Of a stretch of 64,000 nucleotides of DNA, positions 26,437 through 34,314 are shown piece after piece (the first letter of the stretch is position 1; each line of letters starts with the position of its first letter). The translations under genes were made by a program, and so were the position numbers. The notes under the pieces were generated by a model. That model did no database searches, was not told the origin of the DNA, and was given only the letters and a program-made list of their open reading frames with translations. Source of the stretch: Frondihabitans sucicola (lineage in GTDB: Bacteria; Actinomycetota; Actinomycetes; Actinomycetales; Microbacteriaceae); the NCBI RefSeq assembly GCF_030296615.1, contig NZ_AP027732.1, forward strand, positions 124,001 through 188,000. The letters are read 5' to 3'.

Positions 26437-27639
26437 CTAGGAGCCCTGTCGATCCAGGATCGCTCGGACACCCGCGACCAAACGACTCGCCCGTTCGTCG
26501 TCCACCACCTGAAGGTCGGTCGTGACGAACGCGAACGCCACTTCGCTGTCTCGGTCCGCGAACGACAGTTGACCTCCTGCTCCGCCGTGGCCGAACGACG
26601 ACGCTCCCAGCAGGGGCATCGGCTCGGAAGGAACGTGGAACCCGGTGCCCCAGGACTCGAAACCCGCGCCGGGAAGGCTCCAGAGCGGAGCCCCCACCGA
26701 GAGTGGCCGTGTCATGTCGTCGAGGGTCGACTTCGTCACGGGCCCTCGCGCGCGGGAGCCGACGATGGCATCCGACCAGAGAGCCGCAACGCCGCGCGCC
26801 GTACCGATCCCGAGGCCGGCGGGGATCGTGGCTCTGTGAAGCCTCGGGTCGTTCAGCCCCGTGCCCGCGGTCGCGATCTCCGGAGGGAAGACCTGGCCGA
26901 GCGTGAACGTCCGCATGAGTTCGCGCGCGTGAGGGACGAACTCCGGAAGCTCGAGCCGGAAGCTGGGCTCGGGGACCAGGGTCGACACGTGCGCCTGTTC
27001 CGCCTCGGGAAGGCCGACCCACACCTGCGCCCCCACGGGAGTGCCGAGGACCTCCTGGAAAAGCGTCGAGAAGTCGGTTCCCGTGACGCGCTGAACCACC
27101 TCGCCGACGAGCCAGCCCAGGGTGAAGGCGTGGTACTGGTGCGCCGTCCCGGGAGTGAAGAGCGGCGCCTGCCTCGCCAGCTTCTCGACGACGGGCGTCC
27201 AGGCGACGACGTCGTCGATCGACAGGTCTTCAACCGGGTACGACAGGCCCGCCCGGTGAGCCATCACCGTCCGAAGGGTGATGGCTCCTTTGCCCTGCTG
27301 AGCGAACTCCGGCCAGGAGTTCGACACCGGCTCGTCGAGATCGAGGAGTCCGTCGTCGACCAGCCGCGCCACCAGCAACGACATGAGGCCCTTCGTCATC
27401 GAGAAGAGGACAGTCGTCGTGTCCGCGCCCCACGGCAGACCGGTCGCGGCATCTGCGAAGCCACCCCAGAGGTCGACCACCTGTGCACCGCCTTGCATGA
27501 TGCTGAGCGCGGCGCCGCCTCGCACGCTCGAGGCCAGCGTGTCGTCGAACAGAGAGCCGACGGCTTCCCATCCGGGAGCGACCGTTCCGAGCGGCTGGCT
27601 GTTCTTGCCGAGAGGTGCGAGGCCGTCTTCGTGAATCAT
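26437..27639 (-). CDS. Serine hydrolase, beta-lactamase/EstB family (S12-like)
   Basis: A 400-residue class C beta-lactamase-like esterase. The nucleophile motif SxxK appears as SMTKG in TTVLFSMTKGLMSLLVARLV; the tyrosine motif is in YHAFTLGWLVGEVV, and the third motif is FGHGGAGGQLSFADRDSEV (HxG). No signal peptide is visible so it is probably cytoplasmic. I chose ATG 27639, preceded by GGAGAAG; the frame is open 18 codons farther upstream without a ribosome site. Likely hydrolyses small esters. Ends eight bases from the remnant described to its left. Confidence 0.9.
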   Translation of the reverse strand: MIHEDGLAPLGKNSQPLGTVAPGWEAVGSLFDDTLASSVRGGAALSIMQGGAQVVDLWGGFADAATGLPWGADTTTVLFSMTKGLMSLLVARLVDDGLLDLDEPVSNSWPEFAQQGKGAITLRTVMAHRAGLSYPVEDLSIDDVVAWTPVVEKLARQAPLFTPGTAHQYHAFTLGWLVGEVVQRVTGTDFSTLFQEVLGTPVGAQVWVGLPEAEQAHVSTLVPEPSFRLELPEFVPHARELMRTFTLGQVFPPEIATAGTGLNDPRLHRATIPAGLGIGTARGVAALWSDAIVGSRARGPVTKSTLDDMTRPLSVGAPLWSLPGAGFESWGTGFHVPSEPMPLLGASSFGHGGAGGQLSFADRDSEVAFAFVTTDLQVVDDERASRLVAGVRAILDRQGS

Positions 27640-27861
27640 GGTCTTCTCCGTCGATGTGTCGTGGGGCCGCCCGGCGTCGAGACGTAAATCCATGTCGCCC
27701 TGGGCCTGGCCCGCTCCGTGGACGTCAGCAAGCCGGGCTCCATCGGAACCTAATACGTGTTAGTCGTTATGTGCGAACATATGCCGAAGCGAGGCCGACC
27801 GCAAGCAGTCCCAGGAAGTCCACGGCGAGCCCGCTGGGGACGCCGACACGTCCCGCGCCGA

Positions 27862-28919
27862 TCACTCACCCGCCACGGGCGCATCCAGGTCGGACAGGTC
27901 GAGGACGAATCGGTAGCGGACGTCTCCGACGGCGAGTCGATCGAGAGCGGTCTCGACTTCGGCCGACGGGACGACCTCGACGTCTGCCGCGATGCCGTGG
28001 TCGGCGCAGAACTGGAGCATCTCGGCCGTCTGCCGGAGCCCACCGGTACCCGACGAGGTGAGCGTCTTGCGCCCGGCGCCGAGCTCGACGAGTCGAGGTC
28101 CGACCAGAAGGGGTTGCCGAGGACGCAGAGCGTGCCGTCGAGCCCGAGCATGCCGATCAGAGGCGTGAGTTCGTGATCACTCGAGATGGTGTCGAGGATG
28201 AAGTCGAAGCGCCCTCGCGCTGCCGCCACCTGTGTCTCGTCGCTGCTGACGAGGAGATCCGCGGCTCCCAGACTCAGGGCATCCTGCTCCTTGTCGCTGG
28301 TGCGGCTGAGGACGGTGACCTCCGCTCCGAGCGCCGCGGCGATCTTCACGGCCAGGTGGCCGAGACCGCCCAGCCCTGCGACCGCGATCCGGCTCCCGTC
28401 GCCGACCCCGGCCGCCCTCATCGGCTCCCAGACGCTGATTCCTGCGCAGAGGAGCGGCGCTGCGGCGGCGGAATCGAGCCCGTCGGGCAGGCGGAAGAGG
28501 AACGTCTCGCGGGCGACGTACTCACGGCTGTAAGCGCCCAGCGTGGGCGTGCCGTCGATTCGATCGACTCCGCCGTAGGTCGTGGTCGGGCGGTTGTAGC
28601 AGTAATTCTCCTGTCCGACGAGGCACATGGCACATTCACCGCAGGAATCGACGATGGTGCCGATCGCGACCGCATCCCCGATCGCGAATCCGGTGACAGC
28701 GGAGCCGATCTCGGTGACGACGCCGGTCGCCTCGTGCCCGGGGACGAGATCTTTCTCGCCGAGCATCCCGTGAATGCGATGAAGGTCGCTGTGGCAGACG
28801 CCGCAGAAATCGATGCGCACGGCGACGTCGTCGTCGCGGACATCTCGACGCTCGATCACAACACGGGTGAGTCGGTTCGTCTCGGGGTCCAGGCTCTGCC
28901 AGCCGGTCGTGGTTCTCAT
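27862..28919 (-). CDS. Zinc-dependent alcohol dehydrogenase (MDR/CAD type), one frameshift
   Basis: Medium-chain dehydrogenase. Catalytic zinc ligands are in FCGVCHSDLHRIHG and GHEATGVV; structural zinc cysteines are in CGECAMCLVGQENYC; cofactor motif GLGGLGHLAVKIAAALGAEV; family match is to cinnamyl/YahK-type NADPH alcohol dehydrogenases. After LGNP the frame is lost because one base is missing from the G run 28110-28113; restored it reads LLVGPRLVELGAGRKTLT, then EMLQFCADHGI and VRYRFVLDLSDLDAPVAGE with TGA ending at 27862, about 352 residues. Divergent from a TetR gene with an operator between. Probably reduces aldehydes under stress. Confidence 0.88.
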
Positions 28920-28934
28920 GGTTCGTCCAATCGT

Positions 28935-28986
28935 AAAACGGAATAGAGCTTCACTATAAGCCGAAGATGAACTGATCTTCCGTTTT
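28935..28986. promoter_or_regulatory. TetR operator arms in the ADH/TetR divergent region
   Basis: AAAACGGAA (28935-28943) and TTCCGTTTT (28978-28986) are exact inverted copies separated by 34 bases, flanking the AT-rich centre of the divergent gap. The arms may be two half-sites of one operator or two separate sites. Binding by the adjacent TetR protein is inferred from position. Confidence 0.6.
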
Positions 28987-29000
28987 GATAGGCTTTGAGC

Positions 29001-29573
29001 ATGGAATCCGAATCGAGCCCCGCGGCATCGCGCGCGCCGCGGCGGGATGCCCTGCGCAACGACGCGATCGTCGTCGCGGCAGCTCGAAAAGTCTTCGGCG
29101 AGCAGGGTCCGACAGCGAGCATGGAGGCCATCGCCGCGCAGGCCAGCCTCGGGGTCGGCACGATCTATCGCCGATTCGCAGGCAAAGAGGCCCTCCTCTC
29201 GGCCATCGCACAGCTGTTTGCCGAAGAGATGGACGAAGCCGCCGCCGCGGCCCTCGCTGAATCCGATCCCGGCGTCGGGCTCGAGCGCTTCCTCGAGTTC
29301 GTCGGCACGTTCAACGCCGAGAAGCGTCGTTACGCTGCAGCGCTGACCGATCAGGTGACCGACGACGTGAGCACGCGGACGGTGGAAAGGGTTCAGCTGC
29401 TGACGCGAAAGGCCGTGGAATCGGGCGCCCTTGCGCCGGGCGTGACGGGCGAAGACATCAAGGCGCTCATCGTCGCCCTTCGAGGCGTGGTCGCCGTCTC
29501 AGCCGACGGCGATGACTCCGCATGGCGGCGGTTCCTCCGCGTGCACCTCGCGGGGCTTCGCTCCGGGACGTGA
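29001..29573 (+). CDS. TetR-family transcriptional regulator
   Basis: A 190-residue regulator. The N-terminal helix-turn-helix reads AAARKVFGEQGPTASMEAIA then SLGVGTIYRRFAGKEALLSA, a standard TetR_N domain, followed by a ligand-binding domain ending LRVHLAGLRSGT. ATG 29001 is preferred over the TTG six bases upstream. Divergent from the alcohol dehydrogenase and very likely its repressor, responding to an aldehyde, alcohol or electrophile. Convergent with the PEBP gene 16 bases away. Confidence 0.92.
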   Translation: MESESSPAASRAPRRDALRNDAIVVAAARKVFGEQGPTASMEAIAAQASLGVGTIYRRFAGKEALLSAIAQLFAEEMDEAAAAALAESDPGVGLERFLEFVGTFNAEKRRYAAALTDQVTDDVSTRTVERVQLLTRKAVESGALAPGVTGEDIKALIVALRGVVAVSADGDDSAWRRFLRVHLAGLRSGT

Positions 29574-29589
29574 TTCTCGGGATCGCCGA

Positions 29590-30153
29590 CTACCGGATCT
29601 CGTAGGTGCCGTCGAGCCGGGCGCGACCGAGGACGTGCCCGGCCATGGCGCGAGCCGCCGCGGCGACCGTGAACTTCTCGGGCAGGTCCGGGCGGCGATC
29701 GAGAGCGAAGAGCTGGAACACGTAGGAGTGCGGCCCGTGCGAGGGAATGGGGGCCGGGCCGGCATACCCCAGGCGGCCGAGAGGGCCCTTCCCGTGCGTG
29801 AGCCCGTCGATCGGGCTGGGGTTGGCCAGGGCGTTCTCGGGAAGACCCGCTCCAGCAGGATCGATCCCCCTCGCGAGAGCGTGCGTGGCCGGTCGCCTGC
29901 CCGGTGCGTCCGCATCCTGAACGATCAGCAGGAGTTCTGCCGTACCGATCGGAGGAGCCGACCACGCGAGGGCGGGCGAGACATTCGCGCCGATGATGTG
30001 GCCCCGATGCCGCTCGGGGATCGGGGTTCCCTGGTCGAACGCCGGGCTCGTCAGAGTGAAGTTCTCCGGCGCCTGCAGGTCGAGATCGGCCCAGGCGAGC
30101 GTGTCTTGTCCGGCGCGGCGGTTGCGCAGTGCGCGTCCGATGAGGTTGGGCAC
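29590..30153 (-). CDS. YbhB/YbcL family (PEBP, Raf-kinase-inhibitor-like) protein
   Basis: A 187-residue phosphatidylethanolamine-binding-protein relative. Signature segments are FTLTSPAFDQGTPIPERHRG, NVSPALAWSAPP, LLLIVQDADAPG and GYAGPAPIPSHGPHSYVFQL, the last being the conserved PEBP ligand-site strand. GTG 30153 is chosen because AGAGGA lies about eight bases upstream; the frame is open to 30213 but without support. No signal peptide. Divergent from a MarR regulator with paired operator-like sites between them, so expression is probably MarR controlled. Biochemical role of bacterial members is poorly defined. Confidence 0.88.
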   Translation of the reverse strand: MPNLIGRALRNRRAGQDTLAWADLDLQAPENFTLTSPAFDQGTPIPERHRGHIIGANVSPALAWSAPPIGTAELLLIVQDADAPGRRPATHALARGIDPAGAGLPENALANPSPIDGLTHGKGPLGRLGYAGPAPIPSHGPHSYVFQLFALDRRPDLPEKFTVAAAARAMAGHVLGRARLDGTYEIR

Positions 30154-30205
30154 GTTTCGATTCCTCTTTTTCCTCTGACGTGATCGTCTGCCTCGATCCA
30201 TCTGA

Positions 30206-30241
30206 TTAGGCATACTAAGGGATTACTTTTAGGTACACTAA
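30206..30241. promoter_or_regulatory. Paired MarR operator-like sites
   Basis: Two 13-bp elements TTAGGCATACTAA (30206-30218) and TTAGGTACACTAA (30229-30241) share the form TTAG-N5-CTAA and are 23 bases apart. They occupy the whole gap between the PEBP and MarR starts. The second contains TACACT, a possible -10 box only 12 bases from the MarR ATG, with no ribosome site visible, which would fit a leaderless transcript. Confidence 0.7.
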
Positions 30242-30250
30242 CTAATCGTG

Positions 30251-30703
30251 ATGGAAGAGACAAGACGTGACAGCGCAGACGCCACGGAGGAGGCCACGCT
30301 CAGCGCCCAGGTGCGCGCGACCGTCGGCCGCCTCTACCGCCGCTTTCGAGCGGAACGCCCCGAAGGCGCTCTCGGCGACAAAGCGCTCGAGGTGCTCACC
30401 TTCCTCGAAAAGCACGGCCCCCACTCATTGACCGAGCTCAGCGAGATCGGAGAAGTGGCTCCCGCCACGATGAGCCAAAGCGTCAACCGATTGACCTCGG
30501 CCGGCTATGCCGTCCGAGCCAAGGATGAAGCGGACCGCCGCAAGGTGCTTTTCCGTGCGACATCCGCGGGCAGAGACCTTGCCGCCGCGACGCGGCTCCA
30601 GCGTGACGCGTGGCTCGAGAATGAACTGAGCAGGTTCAGCTCTCGCGATCGAAGCGTGATCGCGAGGGCCTGTGTGCTGTTGCAGAAGGTCGCTGACTCG
30701 TAA
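30251..30703 (+). CDS. MarR-family transcriptional regulator
   Basis: A 150-residue winged-helix regulator: dimerising N-terminal helix (RATVGRLYRRFRAERPEG), HTH TELSEIGEVAPATMSQSVNR and wing DEADRRKVLFRATSAGRDLA, all standard MarR. ATG 30251 (GTG 30248 also possible) follows the paired operator sites directly; no Shine-Dalgarno sequence is visible. Autoregulation and control of the divergent PEBP gene are likely. Size is typical of the family. Confidence 0.93.
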   Translation: MEETRRDSADATEEATLSAQVRATVGRLYRRFRAERPEGALGDKALEVLTFLEKHGPHSLTELSEIGEVAPATMSQSVNRLTSAGYAVRAKDEADRRKVLFRATSAGRDLAAATRLQRDAWLENELSRFSSRDRSVIARACVLLQKVADS

Positions 30704-30819
30704 CTCGTGGTCTGCCAAGGGCGAGCAGCCAACGTGAATCGCTGCGACGCCCTCGGCGAAAGCTCGAAGTCGCCGTCCCCTGCGGCGGTCGAGGACGGCG
30801 ACCTGGAAGGTGGATAAGC

Positions 30820-31560
30820 GGCGGCGTGCTGACGGGGTGAGTGACACCTGGCCGTAGCTGGTGTCGTCCGGGTTCAGGGTCACGCCGGAAGTCACGAGCT
30901 CGTCGATCCGGTCGAACACCTCTGCCGACAGGGTGACGTCGGCGCCGATGAGCTGCGATTCGCAGCTGCTCCATGGTGCGCGGGCCGACGATCGCGGACG
31001 TGACGCCGGGGTGGTTGATGACGAACGCGATGGCCATGTCGATGAGCGTCATCCCGTTCGCTTCGGCGAGGAGGGCGAGTTCTTCGACGACGTCGAGCTT
31101 GCGCTGGTTCGCGGGGCTTCCCATGTCGAACCGGGCGGCCGGGCGGGCCTTCGAGGCCGGGCGCCGAGGGCGTCCTTCCGCCACTTTCCCGTCAGCCACG
31201 CGCCCGAGAGCGGGCTGTAGACGAGCGTGCCCATACCGTACCGCTCGGTCGTGGGAACGATGTCCTCCCCGATGCCGCGGACGAGGATCGAGTAAGGCGG
31301 CTGCTCGGTGATGAACTACGACAGGTTTCGGTCACGGGAGGCGGTCTGCGCCTCCACGATCTGGCTGCCGGACTACGACGACGAACCGATCGCCCGGACC
31401 TTGCCCTGGGTCACGAGATCGGTGAGAGCGCCGAGCGTCTCTTCGACGTCCGTGGTGTAACTGGGGCGGTGCACCTGATAGAGGTCGATGTAGTCGGTGT
31501 CGAGGCGACGCAGGGAGGCCTCGACGGCCTTCATGATGTACTTCCACCAGGACGCCGACC
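30820..31560 (-). pseudogene. Aldo/keto reductase pseudogene, 5'-truncated with in-frame stops
   Basis: Reading leftwards: [51 protein letters not shown], then TAG, SQIVEAQTASRDRN, another in-frame TAG before FITEQPPYSILVRGIGE, then GMGTLVYSPLSGAWLTGKW, a frame change near 31160, GMTLIDMAIAFVINHPGVTS, a second change near 30965 (opposite sign, or two bases), and DRIDELVTSGVTLNP. This is an AKR5/AKR11-like protein, but the first 90 or so residues, including the catalytic aspartate and tyrosine, are missing; the sequence stops being reductase-like where the tRNA terminator begins. Two nonsense codons plus truncation make this a real pseudogene, unlike the homopolymer-broken genes. Confidence 0.8.
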
Positions 31561-31600
31561 GAGGAGGCAAAGCGTTCAGCAAGCGGACACGGCGCGGAAA

Positions 31601-31634
31601 GAAAAAGCCCCGCGGCCATAGCTGCGGGGCTTCT
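31601..31634 (-). terminator. Rho-independent terminator downstream of tRNA-Arg
   Basis: On the minus strand AAGCCCCGC (31632-31624) pairs with GCGGGGCTT (31613-31605), a nine-pair stem with a short loop, followed by a T tract. It is 85 bases beyond the tRNA 3' end and is the only classical U-tract terminator I see in the window. Confidence 0.85.
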
Positions 31635-31718
31635 TCGGTGCTGCTGTACTGCGGCACTGTGAGTGCTGCACTGTCTCAACCAGTTCTTTGCTTCACGAGC
31701 TGTGCGCTTCGCGAACTG

Positions 31719-31791
31719 TGCGCCTGGAGGGACTCGAACCCCCAACCTTCTGATCCGTAGTCAGATGCTCTATCCGTTGAGCTACAGGCGC
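31719..31791 (-). tRNA. tRNA-Arg (anticodon ACG)
   Basis: A 73-base cloverleaf on the minus strand. The acceptor stem GCGCCTG pairs with CAGGCGC before discriminator A; the D arm is TAGCTCAACGGATAGAGCA; the anticodon arm CTGAC-TACGGAT-like loop carries ACG; the T arm is GGGGGTTCGAGTCCCTC. CCA is not encoded. ACG decodes CGU/CGC (via inosine) and is the standard single-copy Arg tRNA of actinobacteria. A terminator follows at 31634-31601. Confidence 0.97.
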
Positions 31792-31956
31792 GAAATACAG
31801 GCCGAATGGCCAGAGGAAACATTACACGAGGGCGGGCAGGGGCGCGAATCGGGGCCGGGGCGACGTGATCCTGCGATCGGGATCTGTGAACTGGCAATGC
31901 GTCTGCTCACCGGGCTTTGGCGGGCGGGACTGAGCCACTTGTCAGGAGGGGTGCGA

Positions 31957-32820
31957 TTGGATTGGACGGTGAACGCCACCACTGTCTCCGCCTCGACGAC
32001 GGTCCGCCGTCAGGTGCCGACCCGGTGGGTACTGACCAGCGTGGCTTCGGTGGTCGCCCTGGGTGGCGTGTACACGCTCGCCGTGCTGACGAAGCCCGGC
32101 CAAGAGATCGAAGACTCGATCCTTCGCTCGGTCGACGGGGGCACGCTCCTCAAGTCGGGCCGCGCCCTCGACGCCATCTCGATTCCCGCGATCCTCGTCG
32201 TGGTGGGCGTCGTGGTCCTGATCGCCTTCGTTCGTCGTCGGCCGGGTGCAGCGCTGCAGTCGGCCACGCTGATCGTCGGTGCGATCGCCACGACGCAGAT
32301 CATCAAGGCCATCGCGCCGCGGCCCGAGCTGACGACGCTCACGCTGAGCAACAGCTTCCCCAGCGGGCACGCGACCATTGCGGTGGCCGGCGTCCTCGCT
32401 CTCGCGACCGCTTTCGGTCGGCACCTCCGGCCGCTGATCATGGTCGTCGGCACGGCGTTCGCCGCGCTCGTGGCCGAGCAGACCGTGGCGTACGGCTGGC
32501 ACCGGGTCAGCGATGTCTGCGGGGCGTGCGCCGTGGTCATGCTGTGGCTCGCGATCGTCCGCAGCGCCGCCGCCGTCTGGTCGAACGACCCGCGCGACAC
32601 CGTGGGGCGGCGCATGCACGGCTTCACGTCCGGGCTCCTCGGGCTCGCCATGGTCGCAACGCTCGCGGCCGCCGGGGCGATCTTCTCGATCGGCATCGGC
32701 TCCGACATGACGCTGACGATGTCGACCGGTCCCGGAGTCCTCGTGGGGGCACGCCTTCTCTCGGCGGGAGTGGTCATCGCGACCGCCTGGCTGGCCTGGA
32801 AGCTCGACCGGTCGATCTAG
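31957..32820 (+). CDS. PAP2-family membrane phosphatase
   Basis: A 287-residue integral membrane protein with about six hydrophobic segments. PAP2 motifs are visible: KAIAPRPEL (motif 1), SFPSGHATIAVAGVLALAT (motif 2, PSGH) and YGWHRVSDVCGACAVVML (motif 3, with catalytic His and Asp). TTG 31957 sits seven bases after AGGAGG; GTG 31951 in the same frame is too close to it. Likely dephosphorylates lipid phosphates such as undecaprenyl pyrophosphate or phosphatidate at the outer face of the membrane. Preceded by the divergent tRNA gene. Confidence 0.9.
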   Translation: MDWTVNATTVSASTTVRRQVPTRWVLTSVASVVALGGVYTLAVLTKPGQEIEDSILRSVDGGTLLKSGRALDAISIPAILVVVGVVVLIAFVRRRPGAALQSATLIVGAIATTQIIKAIAPRPELTTLTLSNSFPSGHATIAVAGVLALATAFGRHLRPLIMVVGTAFAALVAEQTVAYGWHRVSDVCGACAVVMLWLAIVRSAAAVWSNDPRDTVGRRMHGFTSGLLGLAMVATLAAAGAIFSIGIGSDMTLTMSTGPGVLVGARLLSAGVVIATAWLAWKLDRSI

Positions 32821-32895
32821 GCACGCCGCTTTGCGTCGGTTCGCCGGGGGCGGGGTGACGCGACGTTGCCCGTTCCGCGTCGGTTGACGCGTCGC

Positions 32896-32950
32896 CACGC
32901 GCACCGGCACGGCACGGCACCGCACGGCACCGCACCGCACCGCACCGACC
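32896..32950. repeat. Five-base microsatellite (GCACC/GCACG)
   Basis: An uninterrupted run of GCACC and GCACG pentamers, about ten units, fills the space just beyond the stop of the VIT-family gene (stop at 32953 on the minus strand). No coding role seen. Confidence 0.75.
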
Positions 32951-32952
32951 CG

Positions 32953-34083
32953 CTAGTGCGACTCCACCCCGAACAGCAGCCCGAGCCCGTACGTCACCGC
33001 GGCCGCACCGAACCCGATCGCGAGCTGGCGGAGTGCCCGGCGGAGCGGCGACGTTCCCGACAGCAGCCCGACGACGGCGCCGGTGCCGAGCAGCGCCAGC
33101 CCGACGAGGACCGCCGCGACGACGATGGCCGCGAGGCCGGTCGCCCCGAAGAGGATCGGGATCAGCGGGATGATCGCGCCCGAGGCGAAGAAGAGGAAGC
33201 TCGAGACGGCCGCACCCAGCCCGGAGCCGATGGCCTCGTGCTCATCGGCAGCCACTGTCTCGGCGGCCTCGGCGTCGGCCGGCGAGAGCACCGGCGCGAG
33301 CGAGGCGGGCAGAGGCACCGCTCCGGTGCGCACCTGCAGCGCCGCGAGCACCTCCTTCGCGTGGTCTGCGGCAGCCGTCGGATCCATGCCGCGAGCGCGA
33401 TAGACGAGTTCGAGCTCGTTGGCGTCGACGTCGAGGTGGGGCAGCACCTCCTGCGCCTCCGGGTCGGGGGTCGACGCGGCGAGCAGCTCGCGCTGCGAGG
33501 TAACCGACACGTATTCTCCGGCGCCCATCGAGAGCGCCCCGGCCAGCAGACCCGAGAGTCCGGTCACGAGGACGACGGTGTGCGAAGCACCGGAAGCACT
33601 GACCCCCAGGATCAGCGCGAGGTTCGAGACGAGACCGTCGTTCGCTCCGAAGACGGCCGCGCGGAAGGTGCCCGACAGGCGCGAGCGTCCGCGCTCGGCG
33701 AGCCCGCGGACGACCTCGCCGTGGATGCGCTCGTCGGCCGCCATGGCATCGGTGGCGTCGGCGTCGGTGGCGTAGGGCGACCGGCCCTCGGCGCCCTGGA
33801 CCAGCGCCAGGACGAAGACGGAGCCGAAGCGACGAGCGAGCAGCCCGAGGATTCGCGTGCGGAGATCGGTGCCGACCGGCCGCCCGACGCGCTCACCCAG
33901 CAGATCGCGCCAGTGCTGCTCGTGCCGGCCCTCCGCTTCGGCGAGCGCCAGCAGGATGTCTCGCTCCTCGCCGGCACGGCGAGCCGCCAGGTCGCGGTAG
34001 ACGGCGCCCTCGGCCCTCTCGTCGGCGAGGTAACGACGCCAGCGTTTCAGGGCTGCGGCACTCGGTTGGCGCGTGTCGGTCAT
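32953..34083 (-). CDS. VIT1/CCC1-family iron/manganese transporter with ferritin-like N-terminal domain
   Basis: A 376-residue membrane protein. Residues about 10-140 form a ferritin/rubrerythrin-like helical domain with ExxH-type metal ligands (LAEAEGRHEQHWRDLLGERV; MAADERIHGEVVRGL). Residues about 150-376 match VIT1/CCC1: FRAAVFGANDGLVSNLALIL, GALSMGAGEYVSVTSQRELL and the C-terminal helix pair ending LFGVESH. ATG 34083 starts MTDTRQPSAAALKRWRRYL. Probably moves Fe(II)/Mn(II) across the membrane, with the soluble domain binding or delivering metal. Convergent with the PAP2 gene and divergent from the surface protein. Confidence 0.92.
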   Translation of the reverse strand: MTDTRQPSAAALKRWRRYLADERAEGAVYRDLAARRAGEERDILLALAEAEGRHEQHWRDLLGERVGRPVGTDLRTRILGLLARRFGSVFVLALVQGAEGRSPYATDADATDAMAADERIHGEVVRGLAERGRSRLSGTFRAAVFGANDGLVSNLALILGVSASGASHTVVLVTGLSGLLAGALSMGAGEYVSVTSQRELLAASTPDPEAQEVLPHLDVDANELELVYRARGMDPTAAADHAKEVLAALQVRTGAVPLPASLAPVLSPADAEAAETVAADEHEAIGSGLGAAVSSFLFFASGAIIPLIPILFGATGLAAIVVAAVLVGLALLGTGAVVGLLSGTSPLRRALRQLAIGFGAAAVTYGLGLLFGVESH

Positions 34084-34209
34084 GGTCTCCAGGCTAGCGC
34101 CGGGTCGCCGCCGCCGACTTCGGCCCCCGGGCGCCGGACCATGGCTCCCGAACGCCGAACAGCCGAATAACGACGCGACGCAAAAAATCCTAGGCAGGAT
34201 CACAGGGTC

Positions 34210-34238
34210 TTGTTACGTTCAGCCCACGGCCATACCCG
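34210..34238 (+). promoter_or_regulatory. Candidate promoter of the LAFTG surface protein
   Basis: TTGTTA (34210-34215) and TACCCG (34233-34238) are separated by exactly 17 bases and lie 77 bases before the GTG start. The -35 is good and the -10 weak; an AT-rich stretch (34165-34200) precedes it. Confidence 0.4.
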
Positions 34239-34314
34239 ATGGCTGAATGGACGTGCGTCCGGGGGAACGAGCGGAGCACGCGGCAAAGACGCCTCGCCAC
34301 CAAGGGGAAACACT

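Noticed and set aside
26003-27022. Long minus-strand open frame overlapping the serine hydrolase
   Set aside because: Most of it is out of frame with the clear hydrolase and Arg-rich; only the short SDR-like piece at 26311-26430 is meaningful, described as a remnant.
31794-31950. Small peptide frames just after tRNA-Arg
   Set aside because: They are the upstream extension of the PAP2 frame through tRNA DNA; the Shine-Dalgarno and homology place the start at 31957.
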